Shown: piece after piece, positions 46,695 through 57,107 of the stretch
Layout: every line of letters begins with the position of its first letter
How positions within the stretch are numbered: position 1 is the stretch's first letter
Source of the DNA: Garcia nutans
Lineage: Eukaryota; Streptophyta; Magnoliopsida; Malpighiales; Euphorbiaceae
Length of the DNA: 64,000 bases
Assembly: GCA_947685225.1 (NCBI GenBank)
Contig: CANTUV010000007.1
Coordinates: forward strand, 15,086,501 to 15,150,500
Reading direction: 5' to 3'
The notes under the pieces: model-generated
What the model was told of the DNA's origin: nothing
Database searches by the model: none
What the model saw: only the letters and a program-made list of their open reading frames with translations
Made by a program: the position numbers and the translations under genes

Positions 46695-49223
46695 TTATTC
46701 GTTTACATTTGATGCTAAGAAAGACTTGAACATCTGCCGGTACTTTGCAGGGCTGTAATAGGCTGTTGGGGTACTGATAATTGCTCTTTCCAGCCACATC
46801 TTGTCAACCACCTTTTTCTCAATCAGTTTCTGATAGAACCTTTTCCACTTATACATAGCTCTTTTTAGACGAACACTCTTACTTCCTCTTAAAAGATACT
46901 TGATGTAGTCTTTTGAAAGTCGAGTCAACTCCTCACCACTGATGATGTAAATGTACTGCATTAAAAATCAATGAACACAAAAACAAGTTTATACACATGG
47001 CAAATAAACTATTCCTAGAGAAATAAAGTAACTGTAATTCCTTTAAATGATTTGAGACGACACTCATTTTGGTAATAACCATATATATCAGGCTTGTGAT
47101 GCAGTTGCATGCGACATGCAGTGCAGCTGCAAGTGTACATTCAAGAAGGAGAAGAAGAAGAAAAAGAGTAGGGGCAGCAGCAGCAGCAAAGTAGGGTCAG
47201 AAAAGAAGTTAGCAATCAAATTCTATAAATTTATCTCTCCCACGCACTTTTTTGCAATGGTTGTGCTTCCCCTTTTCTTTTCAGGTGGAAAGAATTACAT
47301 TTGATTCTAACACTGCAGGGTCAATAACCCATGCACAAAAGGATTTTCCAAGGAAATATATATCTCCTGTACAATAACAACCAGAGGTATGAAGATCTGA
47401 ATAATAGAAAAGACAAAGAACTATGCATCACATAGAAGACAACAGAAGCATTGGATTAATTAATATCTAAGAATTTTGGTGTCATGAACATTTTCTGTTA
47501 GTTTTATCTTCCAACAATCAAGAACACAATACAGACTTAGCAAATAGAACACGTTATAATATAGGGGTTGTGAGCTAAAGAGCTACCTAATGCGTATGAC
47601 ATAAAAAGAGGTTGAAAGATGATATCATTACCAGAAAGATAAAGCCAATAGTAGCTAAAGACCACTTGTAGAGTTTCATCAATGATTCCTGCAATGCTTT
47701 CATCCTCAGATCCGCCAGAGCCATTCCCACTGCCACTGCCGCCACGAGGTGGATTTTTCCCACTACCTCCATCATAAAATTCTTGTTTTTCGATTTGCTG
47801 CCGTAACACATCTTCTATTGACTTTCCATTGAAATTTCCCATGACTTGCTCAAAAGGATTCCATCCGGATCCCTGGTCCTCAAATAAAATATTGTATCCA
47901 GATCAAGGAATGAAAAGTATAATCTACAAGTAGTTTGAGAATTTCTCAGGCCAAAATATTTGAATGCATTTAATCACTTCAGAATGTTGGGGTTTCATTT
48001 AAACACATCTGAAGATATAAGATAGAGCCAGTCCCAAAGCCAAAATGGAATAATGTTAAAAACTTCACTGGCAGTAAAGATCAAGGCCAGCGGTTCATTA
48101 CAATAGGAATTCAAAGCTTATCTGTTTGGTGAATAAGATAGTTAACATTAGGTCCAACACCTTTAAGTATGAGTCTTTCGACAAAAGACACAGGATTCAA
48201 AACTTCGTCCTGTTCCTGTTTGTACTGTTTAGGTTTCAGAAGAAATTTATAAAGAAAAAAAGACCAAAATTGTCCCCAGAATATTTCAACAAATAAGAAA
48301 TCTTAAAAGCAAAACTGAACCAAAAAGAAAACAATCAGCAGGTTTAGTTCACCTTTCTCAATTTTACAAAAGCTTACAATTTAGCTTTATAAATTACGTA
48401 ATTATACATTTTTATAGGTTAATTTCAGATGAGGCTAAGATAACATCTGAACAATGTTAAATGGAACACTCAAACTTTAAAATGAAATGTTTTTCAAATC
48501 GTACACTGAGTGGAAACTGAATTCATCAAAAATAAAATCAAGATTGAAAAAGACTAGTTTGATTAGTACTTTTGATTGTCCAACTCATAAAGTACCAACC
48601 GAAAAACAAAGAAAACTGAAAACTTCCTCTTGCGAGATCTATTTATTTTATTCCCCAACCTAGGCTGCTAATAGAAAGAAATAACCCAGAAACAAACATT
48701 TGAAATGTTCAGCTGTTAGGTTATTAGGCTTGCTGAGATCAGATAAAAATTTGCTACATTATCCATAAAATAGCTAAAATTATGTGAAGATGCATGTGCC
48801 ATGTTCAGCTGTTGGGACAAGATGCGAGGACAGTTAAAGGTGTCGTGCAAATTAACACTTAACATTCACACGATGATTAAAAGAGAAACTGTCATCAATT
48901 CCTCTAGCAATCATCATCATCATTCATTAACAGGCACATTAGCAAATAGAGACAAAAGAGGAGAAGTCTCTTACTTCATTTTTCAGACTTGTGTTACCAA
49001 GCAAGCAAACAGGTGTGCCTTGCTGATATTTCATAGAATGTTCGTGTTGTCCATGTTTCAATACAAGTCCATTAAGGCAGTAAGTTGAAGCATTAGTTGT
49101 AAGTTTCAAAGACTTGACACGAACTGGCAATACACATTGATTATGAGGGCATTGATGTGATTGGGATTTGTTCAAGACAGGGAGACTAGGTCTACAGGGA
49201 CTTGCATGAACACAAGTCGCCAT
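46695..49223 (-). CDS. Probable plastid membrane protein, three coding exons, possible frameshift
   Basis: Coding exons on the minus strand: 49223-48975, 47878-47632 and 46955-46695, all with GT and AG introns in phase 0. The product would be about 251 residues. The first 80 residues are Ser/Lys/His-rich with few acids (MATCVHASPCRPSLPVLNK), like a chloroplast transit peptide. The middle has WNPFEQVMGNFNGKSIEDVL and a glycine-rich stretch. A membrane helix follows (LATIGFIFL joined to YIYIISGEELTRL), then a basic soluble tail (YIKYLLRGSKSVRLKRAM, KYRQMFKSFLASNVNE). The family looks like a plant conserved protein of unknown function; I recall similar plastid-predicted proteins in other plants but cannot name one. 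Reading LQVV into LATIGF needs one base fewer in the AAA run at 47657-47659, so this allele or the assembly carries a one-base shift. Confidence 0.7.
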
Positions 49224-50277
49224 CTGTGATCAATCTCACGGGTCGGTAACCCGCACATTAATCTTCAAAACCCTACATTTAAATGTTTCAAGCAATTATT
49301 AAACTACTTAACTATGTTAAACATAAACCCCACAAAGAGTATTTGGATAACCCATTAACAAGCAAAATTGATAAACACAATCAGCATCAATATCTAATTT
49401 TCAAGTTCGGAACATGATTTAAAATATTAACAATGTTAAACATCAACTCCACAAAAGATATTTAATAAGGGATAAGGGACAAGGGAGAAGATACAAATAA
49501 GCCCCCAATGTTTTTGCGTGGGAATAAATACATGCCTAATGTTTGTTTTGGCTCAAATAGGCTCAAATCATTAGCAAAACTGACATTTGAGCCCTGTTTT
49601 AACTGGGAACACTAACGTCTCATTAATGCTGTCATCTACAATGTTAAAAAGCATTAAAATAATAAATTATTTTTCTTCTTTTTTCAATGTATGCCATTTT
49701 TGAATCTTAATATTTGTTCTGGACCTGTTTTGTAGACACTAACATTATACTAATTGATTTTGAATTATAAACTATAGTATTATCCTGTGAACTTAGAATT
49801 CAATAGATACCCAAGTAATTGAAGAAACAGAAACTCAGAAATAATCGAAGGAAATTGAAGGCAAATGGATTTGAAAATTATGTTTATGTATGTGTGTGTA
49901 CATATGTTTGTAAAGAAATAACCTAGAATTTGATTCAGTAACAATGCACAGATTTGTGATATTATACATTTTAGAAAAATTAAATAACAAAGACACAAAA
50001 GATTTGAAATTGAGCAACTTTACAAAATGCAGGTAGCTACAGATTAATCAATAAGGGTTAGTCATCATTTGGAAAACAACATCAAATTGACCCACATATT
50101 TCTTTGATTGAGAACACAAATAACAGAGTCCATATCCAAGCAATATACAAATATTTAAACTTTATATAAAATTTCTACAGAACTAACCAGACCAAGAGAC
50201 TCAAAAGATTCAAGATACAAGATAAATGAAAAACAAAGCTCTAAGGACATTTAAAAAAAAAAGGAACCCAACGTTAC
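49224..50277 (-). other. 5' UTR intron of the plastid protein gene
   Basis: A splice acceptor (GATCACAG) lies directly before the start codon at 49223, and a donor reading CAAAG then GTAACG on the minus strand lies at 50278/50277. An intron of about 1050 bases in the leader is therefore likely. Short open frames in it are not recognised. The 49480-49600 stretch looks like a degenerate insertion, with GGGATAAGGGACAAGGG. Confidence 0.55.
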
Positions 50278-50620
50278 CTTTGAAGGAAAGAACAAAAGGT
50301 AAGAAACAACCGAAGATGTTTAAAGCTGAGAGTCGATAGGAACTGCTCGGAAAGTTGAGTCAACGTTTGATTCGAATTATGAAAGCTGAGTTTGGGGATT
50401 GGGAGCAGACCTTGTTCGAAAGGCTCACGATGAGGGTGGAAGGAAAGTACCTGCAGAGAAGGAGCGGTGCCGGCGGAAGAAGAAGAAACTAACGTCAGAA
50501 AAGATGAGAGGTGCTAGAGCTCGCCTGTGATTCTTAGCTGTCTGATTCTCCGCCGGTTGTCGCACCTGTATCTCCTACGACCAGAAGATAGAAGGGTGAA
50601 GAAAAGAGGCAATTTTAGCC
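50278..50620 (-). other. Probable 5' leader exon of the plastid protein gene
   Basis: GC-richer DNA from the donor at 50278 up to about 50620, with pyrimidine/purine stretches (GGTGAAGAAAAGAGGC) and no long frame. It is most simply the untranslated first exon. The exact transcription start is not visible. Confidence 0.45.
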
Positions 50621-50654
50621 GAATGCATAGAAGTCTGAAATGGGAGAGCAGAGT

Positions 50655-50700
50655 GTAATTGGGCTGGATGGGCTGGGCTTCATTTTGGCCCAATTAAACT
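50655..50700 (-). promoter_or_regulatory. Promoter with GGCCCA/TGGGCT site II-like motifs
   Basis: On the minus strand, TTGGGCC followed by three AGCCCA/GCCCAT words within 40 bases. Such clusters (site II, bound by TCP factors) are common upstream of plant genes for ribosomal, mitochondrial and plastid proteins. They lie just upstream of the leader exon. Confidence 0.5.
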
Positions 50701-50739
50701 TAAGGAGGGGAAATTGCAATGTTGGCATAAGAATGATGA

Positions 50740-51385
50740 AAAAAAAAACTTTTATTATAAAAATACTATAAAAACTAAGAAAAATTATATAATATATAAT
50801 TTTTTGACTTTTAATTTTAAAAATATATCTAAAATTTTATTTTTTATTTTTTTTTATTTTTTTATTTTCATTTATACAAAAATTACGTAATATATATTTG
50901 TGACTCACTTTTTTTTCTTTTTATTTATTCATTTATTCATTTTTCTTTTCTTCTTTCTTCTTTTATTTTTTTAATTGTTTTTTGTGTTTATTTTTTTTTC
51001 TTTTTTCTTTTTCATAATGTTTGTTTTTTTGTATTTGTTTTTTTTTCTTTTTCATAATGTTTGTTTTCTTTTCTTTTTATTTGTTTTTTTTTGTTTTTAT
51101 TTGTTTTTCTTTTTTTATATATTTTTAAAGTGTCCACAAACCATGGTATTTTTTTGAATTTTTTTCTTTGTACAGTATTTTTAAATTTTTTTATTTTATA
51201 GTCTTTTTTAAAATTATTTTTTATTGTGTAGTTATATGTTATAGTTATATATAAATTAAAAATATTAACAACATATATCAATTGTATATATAACATATAT
51301 GAATATATGTTGGTATATATTATATATAATTAGATGTGTATTTATTACATTTATGTAGGTATATATTGGTATATGTTAATATATG
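50740..51385. repeat. T-rich low-complexity region
   Basis: Long TTTTTCTTTTT and TTTTATTTTT runs, with TTTCTTTTTCATAATGTTTG repeated near 51003 and 51045. The reading frames here are pure phenylalanine/lysine strings and are not genes. The region leads into the minisatellite. Confidence 0.7.
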
Positions 51386-54000
51386 TTGGTATATGTTATA
51401 TATACTTTAACTAAAGAATAGTATATGTGGATATATATAGTTATATATTATATATATTTTAACTGAAGAATATTATATGTGGGTAAATATTATATATATT
51501 TTTACTAAAAAATTATATATATGAATATATGTAGATATATGTTACATACACTTTAATTGAACAATATTATTTATAGGTATATGCGGATGTATGTAGGCAT
51601 ATGCTATATACACTTTAACTAAAAAAAATGATATTTTTAGGTATATATTATATATATTTCAATTAAAGAATGGTATATATGTATATATATGTGTGTGTAT
51701 GTAGGTATATATGGGTATAGTTACATATACTTTAACTAAAGAATGATATATATGGATATATATATATAGGTATATGTTATATATACTTTAATTGAATAAT
51801 GGTGTTTGTATGTATATGTGGGTATATGTTGTATATATGTTAACTGAAGAATAATATATGTTGATATATGTAAATATATATACTTTAACAAAAATATGTG
51901 AATATATATTATATATATTTTAGTTAAAGCATGGTATATATGGACATATGTGGGTGTATGTTATATATACTTTAACTCAAGAATATTATTTGTAGATATA
52001 TGTGAGTATATGTTACATATACTTTAACTAAAGAATATTATTTGTAGGTATATGTGGGTATATATTATATATACTTTAATTAAAGAATGGTACATGTGGA
52101 TAAATTTAAGTATATATTACATATACTTTAAATGAATAATGATATTTGTAAGTATATGTTAATATATGTTATATGTACTTTAACTAAAAAATAATATATG
52201 TGGAGATATGCAGATATATATTAGATATATTTTAATTGAATAATGACATTTATAAATATATACGAGTATATGTTATATATGTTTAAACTAAAGAATGATA
52301 TATTTAGGTATATATTATATATATTTTAACTGCAGAATGGTATTTATAGGTATATGTGGATATATATTGCATATACTTTAACTAAAGAATGGTACATCTG
52401 GATATTTATAGGTATATATTATATATATTTTAACTAAATAATAAATTTTTAGGTATATATAGATATATATTATATATACTTTAACTAAAACATAATATTT
52501 TTGTAAATATTTGACTTCATGTTTTGAATGTTAAAATCATCCCCTTATTTTTGAAAAAAAATGTCTAGAAATATTTTTTGTAGTATTTTTTATAATAAAC
52601 CTTTTTTTAAGTTATTTTCATAATTATCCCAAAAGATTAGGTTTAGACCAATGTAAATCTAGCCTATGAGGCTCCATGGTAAATTTTAAAAAAATAAGAG
52701 TATAAAATCATCATATATTCAATTATATGTTGGTATATGTTATATATAATAACATATACTTATTAAAATTTAAAAGAATAAGAGTATAAAGTGATTTATG
52801 GTTAGTTATACATTGATATGTATTATATAAAACAACATATACAAATTAAAATTTAAAAACTAAGTTAATCAAAGAATGATATATGTGGATATATGTACAT
52901 ATATGTTACATATATTTTAATAGAAAAATGGTATATATAAGTATATATTATATATACTTTAATTAAAGAATGATATACGTGGATATATGCATATGTTACA
53001 TTTACTTTAACTGAAAAATGATATTTGTAGGTATGTGTGGGTGTATATTATATATACTTTAACTAAAGAATAATATATTTGGATATATATATATAGGTAT
53101 ATGTTACATATATTTTAACTGAAGAATGGTATATGTTGGTATATATTATATATATTTTAACTGAAGAATATAGATATATGTTACATATATTTTGACTGAA
53201 GAATGATATATGTAGGTATAGATTACATATACTTTAACTGAAGAATGATATATGCGGATATAAGTGGGTATATGTTATATATACTTTAACTAAAGAATAA
53301 TTTTATAGGTACATGTGAGTATATGCTACATATACTTTAACTAAATAATGATATATGTAGATATATGTAGGTATACATTATATATACTTTAACTGAAGAA
53401 TGATACTTGTAGATATATATGAGTATATATTACATATATTTTAACTAAAAAATGATATATATGGATTTATATATTTGGGCATATATTACATATATTTTAA
53501 CTAACGAATGGTTTTTACAGGTATATGTGGATATATGTTGTTATATGTAGATATATGTAAGTATATATGGGTATGTATTACACATACTTTAGCTGCAAAA
53601 TGACATTTTTATAAAAATATGCTCCGTATTTCTAACAGTATATGTTAGTATATAGTGGTATATATGAATATACGTTATATATATTTTAACAATAATAGTG
53701 TATATGGGTATATATTGATATATGAAGATATATATCAGTATATATATAATTATTCTTATATATTTATTTATATGTGGATGTATCTTATATATAACTAAAT
53801 ATACCTAAAAAATAACAATATATGTTGGTATATTTTACATATAACTAAATATATATGAGTATATATTGTAAAAATATATATATATATGTCCATATATGTC
53901 AATATATATCGGTATATATTACATATAACTAGATATATATATTACATATATGTATATATATGTCGATATATACTACATATACTTTAACTAAAGAATAATA
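51386..54000. repeat. 52-bp AT-rich minisatellite array
   Basis: Tandem units built around ACTTTAACTAAAGAATG followed by TATATGTGG/GGTATATGT words. The ACTTTAACT core recurs at 51969, 52021, 52073, 52125 and 52177, an exact step of 52. Occasional units are 42 bases, which suggests a roughly 10-bp subunit. I estimate 40 or more units, with the copies diverged by about 10 to 25 percent by eye. An 85-bp unit containing AAAAGAATAAGAGTATAAA is mixed in near 52720-52860. No genes. Confidence 0.85.
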
Positions 54001-54535
54001 GTATATGTCGGTATATATCAGTATATGTGGATATATGTTACATATAACTAGATACATATATTGCAGATATGTATGGATATATTGATATATATTACATATA
54101 AAATAATATTTTTATAATTTTATATTAAAAAATATTACAAAATTATTTTTAAAAGTATAAAGTAAATAAAATGTATTGATATAAAAAAATAAAAATAAAA
54201 AATCACAAAAAATAAATAAAAAAATAAAAAATATATGTGATTATATTATATACTTTAACTAAAAAATAACAATATATGTGATTATATGCCTATATATATA
54301 AATAGGTATATAATTATTTTATATTTTTATTTTTATTTAAAATTTAAAACTTTATTTTTAAAATAAGAGTATATGTAGATATTTATTATATATAAGTAAA
54401 TACTTAATATAAATATTTTTAATTTAATATTTTACAATTTTATTTAAAAAAATAAAAAAAAATAAAAAGGAAATTAAATGTTCACTGTTTTATAGCATAT
54501 CTGTTTTAAAAGCAACAACAGTTGCTGAAATATTA
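54001..54535. repeat. Degenerate AT-rich repeat tail
   Basis: Continues the TATATGT-type repeats with less order, including GTATATGTGGATATATGT near 54022, then fades into AAATAAAAAATAAA runs. No gene. Confidence 0.5.
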
Positions 54536-54660
54536 TCTAAGCAATGGCCCACACAATTTTTATTTACCTGATCTTACTCTTCTAGCAAGAGGTCAGGGGT
54601 TCGAACCTTCAAAACCGTATTTTAAAGGTTCGAGCTTTAAAAAAAAAAAAAAAGAAAGAA
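54536..54660 (+). mobile_element. SINE-like fragment with box B and poly-A
   Basis: GAGGTCAGGGGTTCGAACC at 54590-54608 contains the RNA polymerase III box B (GGTTCGAACC). A second GGTTCGAGC and a run of 15 A follow to 54657. The GC-richer 120 bp stands out from the surrounding repeats. A clear box A is not seen, so it is a partial or unusual SINE, or a tRNA pseudogene piece. Confidence 0.45.
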
Positions 54661-55800
54661 AGAAGTAGTAATATTTTTGAAAATAATTCTTCTTTGTAGG
54701 GTAGTTTTGTAAATACCCCTAAAAACTAAAGATATTTATATTTTATAAAAAATTAATGTAAAATTTTAAAAATACCTCATTTTTCAATAAAATAAAATTT
54801 TTTTTCAAAAATATATTTTTTCTAATTACAATCAATATTTTATTTTAAATTTTTATTTTTTTAAACTTCAATATTAAAATAAAATATTCTAATAAAATAA
54901 TAAAAAAAATATATTTTAAATTACTTTTCATCAAATAAAAATCATAATTTTTATAAAAGAGAAAATTTTAATTTTAATTATAAAAAAGTAACACTAAAAA
55001 AATAGAAACAAAATAAGACATGCAAAAATATATTAATAAAAATTATTAAATTTATTTTTAAATAAATTTTATATATTATACACATAAAAAAATAAAAAAT
55101 ACACATAATTTTATTATGTAAATATGTAGTAGATGTATTATAGATGTGTTGTAGATGTGTATGTATTATGTTTTTATTATTTAAGTTGTGTATATTTTAT
55201 ATAAAAATTATTAAATATAGTGTAAATGTTGTATGAATACTGTATGAATATTTTAAAAATAAAAATTAAATAAATAAAATTAAATAAATATTAAAAATAT
55301 TATATAGATGTGTTGTAGATTTATTGTAGATGTGTTGTTGATATATTGTAGATATGTAGATGTAGTATGTATCATTGAATGTATATTTAATATATGTTTG
55401 TGTATATATTATGTATATATTTTTTGTGTATATATTAAAAATATGACGTAAAAAAATTTTTTAAATAAAAAATATAAATAAAATTAAATGGTTAAAAAAT
55501 GAAAATAAAAAAATTATAAAAATAAAAGAAAAAAGAATGTTTTTTGCGTAATTTTGAAAAAAACTAGTTTTGTCTTATAATTGAAAATTAAATTGTAACA
55601 AAGCGATTGATCATACTTGGAATTGAGCCTAGAGTTGCGCATTGATTTGTATGTAAAGACTGTCATATTAGAAGAAGAAGAAGAAAATAGGAAAGAAGGA
55701 CAGATGAAATGAATTTTTGAAAACAAAAACAACAGATAACGTAAATTTAAAAAAAAATAAAAGTTTAAAAATGAAAAAATAAATAAACTACAATAAAATT
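54661..55800. repeat. AT-rich interval with TAGATGTGTTG minisatellite
   Basis: No genes. At 55125-55375 the words TAGATGTGTTG, TAGATGTATTA and TAGATATGTAGATGTAG recur with a step of about 11 to 13 bases. The rest is A/T runs. A minus-strand frame at 55732-55514 is not recognised. Confidence 0.5.
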
Positions 55801-55928
55801 AAAAAGAGAACTTGAAGAATATGAATTTACAAAATAAAACTCAGGTCTTCTCTCGTCTGAGAAGGTTTTCGTCTTGCAACCTTGCAAGCTTTTGGGGGTT
55901 TTGTTCCCTTTTCTCATTCTAATTTGCC

Positions 55929-57107
55929 ATGGATGAAGATAACATATCGGTGGATATGGCTAATCTTTCAGTCAACGGTGATATGGAAAACGAAGGCTTC
56001 ACTTTCAGAGTTGGGGAGATTGAAGACGAAGTAGAGCGACCAAACAATGACCTTTGCTTGGTTGGTAAATTTATCAATAATCGGCCTGTGAACTTTAATG
56101 CTATGAAGCAGACCCTTGCTGCTCTTATGAAACCAGTAATGGGAATGTTAATTAGCAAACTTGAAGGTGGTCTCTTTCTTCTGCAATTCTATAATATGAT
56201 AGATTTGGAAAGAGTCATGGATATGAGTCCATGGACGTTCAATGGGCAGACTTTGCTGTTGGGTTCTAGGAAAGAAATCGAAAACCCGTATGAGGTAGAG
56301 CTTAACCATCTGTCTTTGTGGGTGCAATTGTATGGATTGAAGGCTGGATTTCGAAGTGAACATATTATCAAATCCCTTGCTGCAGGAATGGGTTCTTTCA
56401 TTAAAAGCGATCCAGAGAATTTCATCAAGAAAGGCAGAGAATACTTTCGAGTTCGTGTCAATTGGGATATAAATAAACCGATCAAATATAAACTTATGGT
56501 TCGGCGTGAAGATGGTGATTGGTTTGATGTCAATCTTGTTTATGAGAGAATCCCAGAATTCTGCTTCATCTGTGGTTTCATCGGTCATGGAGAAAGGGTG
56601 TATCCTTTACCGGTTATGAATAATGTTGCAACTTTACCTAGAAAATTCGGACCTGAGCTACGTGCATCGAGGAAAGTTCAGCCTAGCATTGGGTCACGAT
56701 GGTTACGCGATGAAGCCTACAGTGGACCGGTGATCGGAGGTTTGACTGGTGACAGAAGATGGAATTTTAATGAAACTCAATCACAGGAAGATCCCTTGAA
56801 AGAAGGAGTGATTTTTGCAGATAAAGATGGTAATTTGAATAATGATAATATACCAAATATACATGGGGATTTGCATGGATTTGGTCAACGAGATAAGGCT
56901 ACAGTTATTGAAAATTTGTTTGCCAAAAATGACACCAATAATTCGGGAAGCTTTGTGGTTACTGACCCGAAAAGAAAAAGGACGGGTTTGGATGTGGTTG
57001 GGACTAGTGGGCCCAAGTCTGGAATGGAAAATGACATTGATGCAAATATCTTGTCAAAAAACGGATTAGAGGCGGGTTCTGGTTTTCAGACCCGCCTACA
57101 TCAATGA
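55929..57107 (+). CDS. LINE ORF1, Gag-like RNA-binding protein (DUF4283 and zinc knuckle)
   Basis: A 392-residue open frame with start codon at 55929 after a 112-base leader. The N-terminal third is acidic. Residues about 30-150 fit DUF4283 (LCLVGKFINNRPVNFNAMKQ, FLLQFYNMIDLERVMDMSPW), and PEFCFICGFIGHGERVY near residues 210-225 is a CCHC_4-type knuckle. The last Cys of the knuckle is Tyr, which would weaken zinc binding. The C-terminal part is polar and ends in a basic patch (DPKRKRTGLD). In this family the protein coats the LINE RNA. It overlaps ORF2 by four bases (ATGA), which suggests reinitiation for ORF2. Confidence 0.88.
   Translation: MDEDNISVDMANLSVNGDMENEGFTFRVGEIEDEVERPNNDLCLVGKFINNRPVNFNAMKQTLAALMKPVMGMLISKLEGGLFLLQFYNMIDLERVMDMSPWTFNGQTLLLGSRKEIENPYEVELNHLSLWVQLYGLKAGFRSEHIIKSLAAGMGSFIKSDPENFIKKGREYFRVRVNWDINKPIKYKLMVRREDGDWFDVNLVYERIPEFCFICGFIGHGERVYPLPVMNNVATLPRKFGPELRASRKVQPSIGSRWLRDEAYSGPVIGGLTGDRRWNFNETQSQEDPLKEGVIFADKDGNLNNDNIPNIHGDLHGFGQRDKATVIENLFAKNDTNNSGSFVVTDPKRKRTGLDVVGTSGPKSGMENDIDANILSKNGLEAGSGFQTRLHQ

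Noticed and set aside
48801..49088. Plus-strand frame MFSCWDKMRGQLKV overlapping the plastid gene exon
   Set aside because: Opposite strand of a clear coding exon and its intron; no family recognised.
50975..51296. Open frames of mostly phenylalanine or lysine
   Set aside because: Products of T-rich low-complexity DNA; no start context, no homology, no splice structure.
54590..54608. A tRNA gene
   Set aside because: Only a box B word is present; no cloverleaf, anticodon arm or acceptor pairing could be built around it.
56148..56588. Minus-strand frames opposite LINE ORF1
   Set aside because: Shadows of a well-supported ORF1 on the other strand.
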